A DNA stretch of 40,029 nucleotides from an uncultured bacterium (GCA_905215035.1 CAJMOJ010000008.1:1-40029), one strand, 5' to 3'. Shown: positions 1-7,770, counted from the stretch's first letter. A program made the numbers and translations. The notes: generated from the letters alone by a model not told the origin.

Positions 1-1
1 A

Positions 2-55
2 GAGTCTGAGTTGCATAGCCACCAGGAAGGTAGCGAGAAAAGTCTAAAACAGTAA
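2..55 (+). CDS. Possible C-terminal end of an upstream gene (partial)
   Basis: The frame starting at base 2 is open from the window edge and ends at TAA 53-55. It would give a polar C-terminal tail ending in SLKQ. Seventeen codons are far too few to identify a family, and another frame is also open from base 3 to its stop at about 44. This is only a guess that a plus-strand gene ends here. Confidence 0.2.
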   Translation, partial: ESELHSHQEGSEKSLKQ

Positions 56-85
56 GCCGGCAGCAAGCCAAGCGAGGAGGAAAGA

Positions 86-208
86 ATGGCATCGCCCCTC
101 GGCATCCGAGGGGCGATGCCTGCGCGGAAGAGCATAAGGGAAACAAGTGTTCGCCTTATGACAAGTGTTCGCCTTATATGTTCTGTACGCATAGCTGTCT
201 ACGTATAG
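86..208 (+). CDS. Candidate 40-aa cationic small ORF (doubtful)
   Basis: An ATG at 86 lies 5 bases after a consensus AGGAGG (75-80) and opens 40 codons ending at TAG 206-208. The product would be Arg-rich and would contain a six-residue in-frame repeat (TSVRLM then TSVRLI), because an 18-bp direct repeat lies inside it. Against it, the first codons are inside a perfect hairpin, and the Arg codons (CGA, CGG, AGG) are unlike the CGT-rich neighbours. I treat it as more likely non-coding. Confidence 0.18.
   Translation: MASPLGIRGAMPARKSIRETSVRLMTSVRLICSVRIAVYV
88..120. terminator. Perfect 15-bp GC-rich hairpin, possible terminator
   Basis: GGCATCGCCCCTCGG (88-102) and its exact complement (106-120) are separated by the loop CAT. 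A stem this long and GC-rich is typical of a transcript end. No T-run follows on the plus strand, while the minus-strand reading is followed by a moderately T-rich stretch. It may therefore be a weak terminator for either side, or a structured leader element. It begins directly on the ATG at 86-88, which is preceded by AGGAGG. Confidence 0.45.
143..177 (+). repeat. 18-bp tandem direct repeat
   Basis: ACAAGTGTTCGCCTTAT occurs at 143-159 and again at 161-177, with an 18-bp period. An inverted copy of its 3' end (CATAAGG) lies at 133-139, so the first unit can also form a hairpin arm. It lies in the leader of the CoA-transferase gene and could be a paired binding site or a recent duplication. 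Confidence 0.7.
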
Positions 209-510
209 CCATCTCTATAGAATTATTGAGGACTAGTGGGTAGGTTTGAGATCTGTACCATCGCAAAATGCAACGAAAAGCGAATTGTGGGCAAAAAAAG
301 CTTGATTTGATTTTCCGTTCACAGGAAAATCGTTATCGGTTACATTCAAAATTGGACAATTCAGCGGTACTGACCATGCACGCAGGAGGGTATCTCTTAG
401 ATACTGGTACGGTACATGAAAATTGTTCTGAGCATGATGTTCTTATTAATGTTCTTAAGGATGTTTCATTTACCCCTCATAGGTATTGGCAATGAAAGGA
501 GAATATCTGT
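178..510 (+). other. Long non-coding leader of the CoA-transferase gene
   Basis: About 330 bases separate the repeats from the next gene. A 75-codon open frame (268-495) exists but has no Shine-Dalgarno site and no recognisable composition, so I read the stretch as promoter plus 5' untranslated region. The only clear signal is the ribosome site AAAGGAG just before the ATG at 511. I found no convincing -35/-10 pair and no known riboswitch motif. Confidence 0.4.
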
Positions 511-1827
511 ATGACAACTACAGATAAGCTTCAAGGCTACGGACCACTTGCTGGCGTTAAAATCGTAGAGCTTTGCGAATGGGTAGCAGCACCTGCAGCT
601 GTTCGTAATCTTTCCGAGATGGGCGCTACCGTTATCAAGACTGAGCCCCTTCATGGTGATGCTCAGCGTACTCAAGGTCCTGGCTTTGGTTGTGAGAAAA
701 ATGAGTTTGAGGATCCTACGTTTGACCTCAACAACACCAACAAAGACCTTGTTTCTATTAACCTCAAGAACCCAGACGGCATGGCTTTCATGAAGAAGCT
801 CTTGGCTGACGCTGACGTTTTTGTTGTTAACTTGCGTGACAACGCTTTGAAAAAGCTCGGTCTTGACTGGGAAACCCTTCACGAAGAGTTCCCAACTTTG
901 ATTTGGGCTCAGATGCGTGGTTATGGCGAGTTCGGTCCAGAGAAGAATTCTCCTGGTTATGATGCTGTTTGCTGGGCTGCTCGTGGTGGCGTTGCAAACG
1001 TTTTCCGTGAGGATGGCGAGTCTCCTGCAATCGCTCCTCAGGCATTTGGTGACAACAATGCTGCTTGCATGCTCGCTGGTGGTATTTGTGCAGCACTCTT
1101 CAACCGTACCCGTACCGGTGTTGGTGAGAAGGTTGTAACCAATCTTTATCATGCAGCTATTTTTGCTGGTGACATTGGAATTTGTGCTCAGCAGTTCGGT
1201 GCTGACTATCCTAAATCTCGTAAGAATGTTCCTAACCCATTCAACAACACCTATCGTACTTCTGATGACAAGTGGATCTACATCTGCATGCCTCAGTACG
1301 ACAAGTACTATGCAATGATGATGGGTCTGTTTGAGCGTGAGGATCAGATCGACAATCCTGACACCAAAGACCTTCCACACTTGAAGGCTTCTGGCAAAAA
1401 TGTTGAAGTTATTCAATGGCTCGAAGAAGCATTTGCTAAGCATGATGTTGAGTATTGGTTAGAGATCTTCCGTGAGAACCAAGTTCCTGCTCAGAAACTC
1501 TTCCGTTACACCGACATCATTAAAGACGAAGAAGCATTCGTTAACGACGCTCTTCGTTATGTTGAGTACGATGAGTTTGGCAAGCATGCTCTTCCAATGA
1601 CTCCATTGCGTTTTGAGTCTGCAGGCGATCCTCCTGTAATTCTTTCTAAGCCAATCGGATACCACACTAAAGAGATCATGCAGCGCTATGGTTATAGTGA
1701 TGCTGAAATTGCTCGCATTGAGGATGAGGGTGGCGTAGGTATCTATCATGGTGATCCAATCCCAGATACTATCTACAAGTCAGAGCGTCAGCTCCGCGGT
1801 GAAGCTCCTTGCCTTTGGGAGAAATAG
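511..1827 (+). CDS. Family III (CaiB/BaiF) CoA-transferase, FldA/HadA-like
   Basis: A 438-aa soluble enzyme that should move CoA from an acyl-CoA donor to a carboxylic acid. The family hallmarks are present: an N-terminal GPLAGVKIVEL start, the CoA-binding stretch around residues 75-90 (NNTNKDLVSINLKNPDG), and the likely catalytic aspartate D181 in AFGDNN. The middle region (VPNPFNNTYRTSDD, then ICMPQYDKYY) resembles remembered FldA and HadA, which act on aryl- or branched 2-hydroxy/enoic acids, more than CaiB or formyl-CoA transferase. The start has AAAGGAG about 9 bases upstream. Codon use is strongly biased (CGT, GGT, GCT), suggesting high expression. The gene ends in its own terminator, so it may be monocistronic. 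No FldBC-type dehydratase is in the window. The substrate is unknown. Confidence 0.88.
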   Translation: MTTTDKLQGYGPLAGVKIVELCEWVAAPAAVRNLSEMGATVIKTEPLHGDAQRTQGPGFGCEKNEFEDPTFDLNNTNKDLVSINLKNPDGMAFMKKLLADADVFVVNLRDNALKKLGLDWETLHEEFPTLIWAQMRGYGEFGPEKNSPGYDAVCWAARGGVANVFREDGESPAIAPQAFGDNNAACMLAGGICAALFNRTRTGVGEKVVTNLYHAAIFAGDIGICAQQFGADYPKSRKNVPNPFNNTYRTSDDKWIYICMPQYDKYYAMMMGLFEREDQIDNPDTKDLPHLKASGKNVEVIQWLEEAFAKHDVEYWLEIFRENQVPAQKLFRYTDIIKDEEAFVNDALRYVEYDEFGKHALPMTPLRFESAGDPPVILSKPIGYHTKEIMQRYGYSDAEIARIEDEGGVGIYHGDPIPDTIYKSERQLRGEAPCLWEK

Positions 1828-1861
1828 TCTAAAAGACTAATTCACACGTATGGTAATTATG

Positions 1862-1899
1862 AAGGGAAGGCGCAGAGAGATATGCGTCTTCCCTTTTTT
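1862..1899 (+). terminator. Rho-independent terminator of the CoA-transferase gene
   Basis: GGGAAGGCGCA (1864-1874) pairs with TGCGTCTTCCC (1883-1893) with one G-U pair, followed by six T. It lies 36 bases after the stop and separates this gene from the acyl-CoA dehydrogenase gene. Confidence 0.9.
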
Positions 1900-1952
1900 A
1901 GTTATTGATAGTTTGATGATAGTTTGACAATCGACAGCAGGAAGCATTCTTT

Positions 1953-3113
1953 ATGGACTTTGGTCTCGACAAACAGCAATCAGAAATGGTTAAGGCATTC
2001 AGGGTATTTGGTGAGTCAACCTTTACACCTGAAAATGTGGCGCAATGGTGTCGTGATCAAGGTCTTCCTGATCATGTGGTAAAGGAATTTGCCGAACTTT
2101 ATTTCAGTTTTGATAACCTATCAGATGAGCATGAGCTGCGTCATTCCATTATGACTCAGACACTGATTTTAGAAGAGCTTTCGCGATGTGCTGGTGCGAC
2201 ATTGCCGTTCCAAAATGAGCTATTCAATATTCAGATTATGGGTGGTTTTGCCGATGAGGCTGTCTTTCATCGTGTCATTGAGGACTATCGTTCAACGGGA
2301 CGCTTAATGTTTTCTCTTGGGGTGTCAGAACCTGATGCGGGATCGGATTCTATGTCGATGACTACGAATGTCCAAACGCGTGATGGGGTGTTGTATCTCA
2401 ATGGTCAAAAAACGTATGTTAATAATGGCGAGTACGCTCCCTCTATTTTAGTTGCTGCAATTGATCAAGATCAAAAGGAGCCTTCAAAATATCCACCGCT
2501 CACTTTCTGGTTGATTCCCTCCAATCTGTTAGGAATTCGTGCTATTCCCATCGATAAAATGGGGCAGTCGATGGTGCCTTTTGCATCTCTTTCTTTTGAG
2601 GATGTTGTACTGCGACCAGAGTGGCGTCTTCGCGGTAATAATGGTGGTTTCAAGCAACTTTTCCAATTGCTTGAATGTGGTCGCGTGTTTACCTGTGCGT
2701 CATGCTTAGGTATGGCGCAGGCGGCAATGGAAGACGCGACAGCGTATGCAAAAAAGCGTAAGGCATTCGGTAAACCCATCGCACAATTTCAGCAGATTGA
2801 ACAGATGCTTACTGATATGGAAATCAGTTTGACTACTATGCGGTCTATGCTCTACAAGGCTGCATGGGATATCAAAAACGATCGGGCGGACAAGCGATTA
2901 AGTGTGGCGCTCATGAAACGCTATATTCCTAAAACAGCAACTGAAGTTGCGTCAAATGCTATGCAGATTTTGGGTGGACAGGGTTATACTGAATCGGCTC
3001 GTGCGGCGCGTATTTGGGAAGACTGTCGTGGCAATCAAATTGCTGAAGGGACCGATCAGATTATGGTCTATATTGCGGCTCCCTTGATCATGAATAAATA
3101 TACGCACGATTAA
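1953..3113 (+). CDS. Acyl-CoA dehydrogenase family protein, CaiA-like
   Basis: A 386-aa FAD flavoprotein of the acyl-CoA dehydrogenase family, which oxidises an acyl-CoA or, in anaerobes, reduces an enoyl-CoA. Visible motifs are VSEPDAGSD (124-132), GGQGY (341-345) and the EGTD segment with the likely catalytic base E365. The N-terminus (MDFGLDKQQ) and the MLYKAAWDIKN segment resemble CaiA, the crotonobetainyl-CoA reductase. The length is normal. CAGGAAG precedes the ATG. It lies just after the CoA-transferase terminator and before the convergent TetR gene, so it probably has its own promoter near 1910-1940. Codon use is mixed (CGA, CGG), unlike its two pathway neighbours. No electron-transfer flavoprotein is encoded in the window. 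Confidence 0.88.
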   Translation: MDFGLDKQQSEMVKAFRVFGESTFTPENVAQWCRDQGLPDHVVKEFAELYFSFDNLSDEHELRHSIMTQTLILEELSRCAGATLPFQNELFNIQIMGGFADEAVFHRVIEDYRSTGRLMFSLGVSEPDAGSDSMSMTTNVQTRDGVLYLNGQKTYVNNGEYAPSILVAAIDQDQKEPSKYPPLTFWLIPSNLLGIRAIPIDKMGQSMVPFASLSFEDVVLRPEWRLRGNNGGFKQLFQLLECGRVFTCASCLGMAQAAMEDATAYAKKRKAFGKPIAQFQQIEQMLTDMEISLTTMRSMLYKAAWDIKNDRADKRLSVALMKRYIPKTATEVASNAMQILGGQGYTESARAARIWEDCRGNQIAEGTDQIMVYIAAPLIMNKYTHD

Positions 3114-3129
3114 TAGGGTGATTAACAGA

Positions 3130-3792
3130 CTACAGATTACGACGTAGCTGCGCTTCTTTAATTTCTGACTCCATTGATGAGTGGATAATGTTTGCAAAAG
3201 GGCCTGCGTGCGATGGGGCATGATGGCTATTAGGCTGATCGTAACGTCTAATGAAGTAGTAAATAAAGGCGCATGTGTAAAACTCTGCTAAAAAGTTAAT
3301 ATTTTCTTCTGGTAAATAGCGGTTTGCAAGCACAATATGGATATCTTCTTTAAGTGCTGGAAGATATAAATTGTAAAGATAGTCACGCAAAGAGTGCGGA
3401 CCTGTTTCCAAAAAAGCCTGCGAATAAAAGGCGCGATGACGATGCAACACGCGCGCATAAGCATCAAAAAAAGCTGAATGGTCAAGACTTCGTACTCCTG
3501 ATTTTTGAGTGATGTAGTAGGGGAAGTCTTTGTAATCTTCGTTACTTTTTACAATGGGGTCTTCATAAATCAAAATATCAGAGGGAAATGTTGCAAGGAG
3601 TTCTTGTCCTAGGTCGTAGCGAAACTTCCAAATAATAAGGGATTCTTTATCCTCAAAGTGGTAATAGAACGTTTTTCTATTTTTTCCTGTCATTTCAATG
3701 ATGTCAGAAACAGAAATTTTTTTGAGCTTTTCAGTTTCGCACAGCTCGACAAGGGCATCAGCAATAAGCAGTTTCGTTGAAAGTGTAGCCAT
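3130..3792 (-). CDS. TetR/AcrR-family transcriptional regulator
   Basis: A 220-aa DNA-binding protein. The N-terminal helix-turn-helix (KISVSDIIEMTGKNRKTFYY) is typical of TetR, in particular the group whose recognition helix reads KTFYYHFEDK (DhaS-like). The C-terminal ~170 residues would bind the ligand and dimerise. I chose ATG 3792 because GGGGTG lies 9 bases upstream; a GTG three codons earlier is possible. It is transcribed away from the flavoprotein reductase gene and toward the dehydrogenase gene, so it is the obvious candidate regulator of this module. Two palindromes in the shared upstream region are possible operators. Confidence 0.85.
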   Translation of the reverse strand: MATLSTKLLIADALVELCETEKLKKISVSDIIEMTGKNRKTFYYHFEDKESLIIWKFRYDLGQELLATFPSDILIYEDPIVKSNEDYKDFPYYITQKSGVRSLDHSAFFDAYARVLHRHRAFYSQAFLETGPHSLRDYLYNLYLPALKEDIHIVLANRYLPEENINFLAEFYTCAFIYYFIRRYDQPNSHHAPSHAGPFANIIHSSMESEIKEAQLRRNL

Positions 3793-3962
3793 ACTTATCA
3801 CACCCCATCATTGCAATGTATTCGTTTATAGCGAGCGGACAAACCTTACAAGAGAGAAAAACTTCTTAAGAAGTAAGCAAGCGTGCTCGCATTGCTGCAA
3901 TTTCTGTAGAAGTCTCGCAAAAGAAACTCCACAAAATATTGCTTTGCTATAGAGTACCGCAA

Positions 3963-3991
3963 TTGAACAAGTTTTGCGCAAAAATTAGAAA
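3963..3991 (+). promoter_or_regulatory. Candidate promoter with palindromic operator in the spacer
   Basis: TTGAAC (3963-3968) and TAGAAA (3986-3991) are 17 bases apart. The spacer contains the perfect 12-bp palindrome TTTTGCGCAAAA (3972-3983). A dimeric TetR-type repressor bound there would block RNA polymerase. This would give the flavoprotein gene a leader of about 315 bases. The -10 match is moderate. Confidence 0.4.
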
Positions 3992-4088
3992 GTGTCTAAA
4001 AAAATTAAAATTATATTGTCCTTCCTATAAAACAGAGACCAATTCACATGAAAAAACATTTCACAGACCCACAATGACGGGGGTATTT

Positions 4089-4098
4089 ACCTATAGGT
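4089..4098. promoter_or_regulatory. 10-bp palindrome ACCTATAGGT in the reductase leader
   Basis: A perfect palindrome between the divergent TetR gene and the reductase gene, a second candidate operator or a structured leader element. The rest of 3793-4313 holds no supported gene; short open frames there lack ribosome sites. Confidence 0.3.
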
Positions 4099-4313
4099 GG
4101 TCTACAATGGTTCAATGCACAGGAGTGGTCATCTTTGGCCATCACCGTTGAGGGGCATTCAAGATTTGTTCTTGGCAAAGCTAAGGGACATGTGTAATGC
4201 AAGAACCTTTTGCCATGCAAAATGTTCCATTTCGGTGATGTCTATAAGGTGGGATTCCCTCCCAAAAGTACGAGCACAAGTTCACACATGTTCTTAAAAA
4301 GAAAGGGGCAAAC

Positions 4314-6398
4314 GTGAAGTACGACGCTTTATTGAAGCCGGCTCAGATCGGCAACGTCGAACTGCCTAATAAAATGGTTATGTTGCCTATGACCATTGAG
4401 AAGGCAGACCACAATCACATTGGTGAGGATCTTCTTGATTTCTATGAGCAGCGCGCTAAGGGTGGTGCAGCACTCATTGAGATCGGCTCTGTCTATGTAT
4501 GCGACATCTTCAACACCAAGCCTAAGTATCCAACTACAACCGGCGCTATTGGAGCATGGGATGACGAGTTTATTCCTGGTCTCAAGAAATGTGCTGAGGT
4601 AGTTCACAAGCATGGTTCTAAGCTCGCAGCTCAGCTTCAGCTTTGCTACGAGTGGCGTGCAACTTCTGAGGATGAGCTTATGTCATACGCTCCTTCCAAA
4701 GAGGTTGTTTCTGGCCCCTTCGTTGGTATGCCAGAGCGTGAGTTCACCAAAGAAGAAATTGCTATTTTGGTTAAGCAATATGGTGAAGCTGCTCGTCGCT
4801 GCAAGGAAGCAGACATCGACATCATCGAGATTCATGCTGGTATTGGCTACATGATGATGCGCTTTATTTCTAAATACTCCAATCATCGTACTGACGAGTA
4901 TGGTGGATCTACCGAGAATCGTTGCCGTTTGCTTTGTGAAGTTATCGATGAGATTCACAAGACCTGCGGTGATGATATGCCAATCATGATTCGTTACTCT
5001 GCTGATGACCTTATGCCAGGCGGTCAGCGTGTTGAGGATCTCGAAGAAGTTATGAAGATCGTTGAAGCTCATGGCATCGACTGCTGGTCAATCCAGGCTG
5101 GTTTCCATGAGGCTCCCGTTCCTGTTGCAAATCAGTTTGTTCCTGAGGGCGAATTTATTGGTCTCTCTAAGGCTGCTAAGGCTCTCACCACACTCCCTTG
5201 CTTCCCTGGTACTCGTATTAACCACCTTGATGTATGCGAGAAGGTTATTACTGAGGGCTATGGCGACATGGTTGGTATGGCTCGTCACTGGATTGCTGAG
5301 CCAGACATTGTATCTAAGGTACGTGAGGGTCATCCAGAGCAGGTTCGTCCTTGCATCGTTTGCTCTCGTTGCTTAGACAACATCTTTGTTGGTAAGCCTT
5401 GCAAGTGTTCTGTAAACGCTAACGTATTCTTCAATGAGTATGGTCTGCCTGAGAACAAGCCAACTGATGATCCTGAGAAGAAGATCCTCATTGTTGGTGC
5501 TGGTGTTTCTGGTCTTGAGTGCGCTCGTACTTTGATTCAGCGTGGTTATAAGCACGTTACCGTTGTTGATAAGAAATCCAAGCCTTGCGGCTTGATCAAC
5601 ATGGCTCAGGTTTTGAACCCAGAACTCGAGTACTTAGTTGATTGGTACAACAACGAGATTGATCGTCTTGGTATTGACGTTCGTTGCAACATCGTTGCAA
5701 CTCCTGAGTATATCCGTGACTTTGGTGCTGACGAGGTTATCCTTGCTGTCGGTCCTGAGGCTGTTGAGCCAGATGTTCCTGGAATCAATGGCAAGAACGT
5801 TGTTTCTTCAACTGCTTTGAAGGAGCTCGTTGAGGGTCACGGCACCCCAGGTAAGGGCTTCATGTGGGGTCTTTCTGCATTCGGCATGAGCGTTCTTGGC
5901 GCTCCTGTTGGACTTATGCGTTGGGGTCTTGGTCTCCATCTCTTGGTTAAGAAGCGCGTTGCTATCATTGGTGGTGGCTTCGCTGGTCTTGAGTGCGCAC
6001 ATGCAATGATGGAAGGCCGCGATATTACCGTTATTGAAGAGTCCAAGTCTGCTGGTTCTGAAATTGGTATTATCGACAAGAAGGTCGAAATCCGTGTCAT
6101 CAAAGAGGGTGGCGTTAAGATTTTGACTTCTACCAAGCTCAAAGCTGTTTCTAAAGACGGCATTATGGTTGAGAATCTTGAAACCGGTGAGAAGAGCAAC
6201 ATCCCTGTTGATACCGTTATCTTGTCTTTGCCTGTAACTGATAACACCAAGCTCTGGGAAGAGATGAAGGGTGTTATGGACAACGATCACCTCCACATCA
6301 TTGGCAACGCATTAAATAAGCGTCCTGACGACAAGTATGAGTACAAGCGTTGCTTAGAGGCTGTTCGTGACGGCTGGTTGTTAGGTATGACGCTCTAA
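4314..6398 (+). CDS. NADH:flavin oxidoreductase / 2-enoate reductase-type FMN-FAD-4Fe-4S flavoprotein
   Basis: A 694-aa enzyme of the 2,4-dienoyl-CoA reductase / enoate reductase / BaiCD-BaiH group, which reduces activated C=C bonds. Residues 1-340 are an Old-Yellow-Enzyme TIM barrel: LPNKMVMLPMT near the start, then GYMMMRF with Y179 at the usual active-site tyrosine, then DEYGGSTENR. Cysteines C347, C350, C353 and C365 match the 4Fe-4S site of trimethylamine dehydrogenase relatives. Then come two dinucleotide-binding folds (ILIVGAGVSGLECA at 391; VAIIGGGFAGLECA at 549). Between them, about 509-545, is a glycine-rich hydrophobic insert not normal for the family. The start is GTG with AAAGGGG upstream. 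Codon use is very biased, implying high expression. The substrate is unknown; an enoate or enoyl-CoA is likely. Confidence 0.88.
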   Translation: MKYDALLKPAQIGNVELPNKMVMLPMTIEKADHNHIGEDLLDFYEQRAKGGAALIEIGSVYVCDIFNTKPKYPTTTGAIGAWDDEFIPGLKKCAEVVHKHGSKLAAQLQLCYEWRATSEDELMSYAPSKEVVSGPFVGMPEREFTKEEIAILVKQYGEAARRCKEADIDIIEIHAGIGYMMMRFISKYSNHRTDEYGGSTENRCRLLCEVIDEIHKTCGDDMPIMIRYSADDLMPGGQRVEDLEEVMKIVEAHGIDCWSIQAGFHEAPVPVANQFVPEGEFIGLSKAAKALTTLPCFPGTRINHLDVCEKVITEGYGDMVGMARHWIAEPDIVSKVREGHPEQVRPCIVCSRCLDNIFVGKPCKCSVNANVFFNEYGLPENKPTDDPEKKILIVGAGVSGLECARTLIQRGYKHVTVVDKKSKPCGLINMAQVLNPELEYLVDWYNNEIDRLGIDVRCNIVATPEYIRDFGADEVILAVGPEAVEPDVPGINGKNVVSSTALKELVEGHGTPGKGFMWGLSAFGMSVLGAPVGLMRWGLGLHLLVKKRVAIIGGGFAGLECAHAMMEGRDITVIEESKSAGSEIGIIDKKVEIRVIKEGGVKILTSTKLKAVSKDGIMVENLETGEKSNIPVDTVILSLPVTDNTKLWEEMKGVMDNDHLHIIGNALNKRPDDKYEYKRCLEAVRDGWLLGMTL

Positions 6399-6474
6399 AC
6401 GTATATTGAGTTTAGAAGTCGCGTTTACTCAGCGTGAAAAACAACTACGAGCTTATTTAACAAAAGCCTGTATC

Positions 6475-6512
6475 AGGAGTCCCTTTCCTAGTAAGGAGGG
6501 GACTCCTTTTTT
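6475..6512 (+). terminator. Rho-independent terminator of the reductase gene
   Basis: AGGAGTCCC (6475-6483) pairs with GGGACTCCT (6499-6507), with an inner CCT/AGG pair, and is followed by a run of T to 6512. It lies about 75 bases after the stop codon. Confidence 0.9.
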
Positions 6513-6695
6513 GTATCCAAAGACTATGCTCGCCCTATCATTGCTAGGAGGAGTTATTACCACGAGGAATCAAGAGGATAACAAGGATATGCACGTAAAA
6601 ACTATTGCGGATGCTTTTACGGTATGATTTGAGACATCATGATATAAGCTAAGCCCGTTGTGCATAGGCTTGTGCGCAAGCGTGATAAGAATTAC

Positions 6696-6703
6696 AAGGG
6701 GGA
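6696..6703 (+). promoter_or_regulatory. Ribosome binding site that fixes the NUDIX start
   Basis: AAGGGGGA lies 4 bases before the ATG at 6708. This favours 6708 over the in-frame GTG at 6660, which has no such site. Confidence 0.7.
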
Positions 6704-6707
6704 TGAT

Positions 6708-7640
6708 ATGAGGAGTAGTTTTGGGGAAGGATGGCTCGAAGTTCATCCGGTAACAGATCGCGATCGTGAGACTTTTGCGGTGGAATGGGACGCGCCTTTG
6801 CCGCAAGAACCTGTTGTGCCTAAATTGGCTTCAACAGTTATGCTGCTGCGTGATTCTGTGCCAGGTGATACACCTTATCGCATCGATGATGGGATTTTCC
6901 CACCTGATTTTCCTACCCAACAAAATGTCGAAGTATTTATGTTGCGTCGTGCTAAGTCGATGGACTTTGTTCCTGATGCAGTAGTGTTCCCTGGTGGTCG
7001 TGTTGATCCGCGTGATGATAACCCGGGACTTCCGTGGGCAGGACCCACGCCCGCTGAGTGGGCCAAAAAGATGAGATGCACTGAGCAACAGGCACGCCAG
7101 ATTGTTGTTGCAGCGGTACGTGAAGTATTTGAAGAGTGCGGTGTGTTGCTGGCAGGCCCCAACGAAACCACAACCACTAATGACTTAAGTGGACAAGAGT
7201 GGAGTGATGCGCGCGAGGCGCTTGTACGCCATGAGTTGTCGTTTGCTGAGTTTTTAATTGAGATGGAGTTGGTGATTCGTACCGACCTTATTGGACTTGT
7301 GTCTAATATTTGCACTCCGCCTCATGTGTCAAAACGTTTTGATACGTTCTTCTTTGCTGCGCTACTTCCTGAAGGACAAACGCCTGACGATCGCACTACT
7401 GAAGCAACAGTTGCTGATTGGGTTACACCTGCCTATGCTATGCGTGAAGCTGACGCTGATGCTTGGAAGATTGTGCCGCCGACAGTCTATAACTTAACGC
7501 GATTAGCAAGCGCCCAGTCGGCAGCTTCATTTGTAAGCAATCCTGGTCCCTTCCCGGGAAAGATGATGTTTGCACGTCAAACCATAGATGATGTTCATTT
7601 TTTGGCATGGTACGAAAACGGCGTATCGCGTGGAGAATAG
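6708..7640 (+). CDS. NUDIX hydrolase with extended Nudix box (NUDT19/CoA-diphosphatase-like)
   Basis: A 310-aa cytoplasmic hydrolase. The second half of the Nudix box is clear: R138-E139-V-F-E142-E143-C-G145. The first half (VFPGGRVDP, 93-101) is separated from it by roughly 27 residues more than the standard Gx5Ex7RE spacing. NUDT19-type CoA diphosphatases have such an insert, so cleavage of CoA or acyl-CoA is a reasonable guess, but NTP or NDP-sugar substrates cannot be excluded. The next gene on the same strand is a LACTB2-like hydrolase, 130 bases away, with no terminator between them. The real start is ATG 6708, chosen by its ribosome site. Confidence 0.82.
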   Translation: MRSSFGEGWLEVHPVTDRDRETFAVEWDAPLPQEPVVPKLASTVMLLRDSVPGDTPYRIDDGIFPPDFPTQQNVEVFMLRRAKSMDFVPDAVVFPGGRVDPRDDNPGLPWAGPTPAEWAKKMRCTEQQARQIVVAAVREVFEECGVLLAGPNETTTTNDLSGQEWSDAREALVRHELSFAEFLIEMELVIRTDLIGLVSNICTPPHVSKRFDTFFFAALLPEGQTPDDRTTEATVADWVTPAYAMREADADAWKIVPPTVYNLTRLASAQSAASFVSNPGPFPGKMMFARQTIDDVHFLAWYENGVSRGE

Positions 7641-7753
7641 AGTCTTTCTTTGAGTAAACCGTACATGAGGAATCCAAATAAGGAGACAAGACAAAGCAAG
7701 GGTTCAAGATAAGCTAAAGGGGCCAAGATCCAAGATAAGGGCGATGAGAAGTA

Positions 7754-7762
7754 AAGGAGGTG
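7754..7762 (+). promoter_or_regulatory. Consensus ribosome binding site fixing the metallo-hydrolase start
   Basis: AAGGAGGTG lies 8 bases before ATG 7771. An ATG at 7744 upstream is in frame but would place this site inside the gene, so 7771 is preferred. Confidence 0.85.
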
Positions 7763-7770
7763 TTGTTTCT

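Noticed and set aside
268..495. 75-aa open frame before the CoA-transferase gene
   Set aside because: No ribosome site, no recognisable motif, and it lies where a leader is expected.
466..1443. Long minus-strand open frame antisense to the CoA-transferase gene
   Set aside because: A shadow of strong codon bias on the plus strand; its translation has no family features.
511..3113. Carnitine pathway (caiB-caiA) assignment
   Set aside because: The dehydrogenase resembles CaiA, but the transferase resembles FldA/HadA more than CaiB, and no CaiD, CaiT or FixABCX is present.
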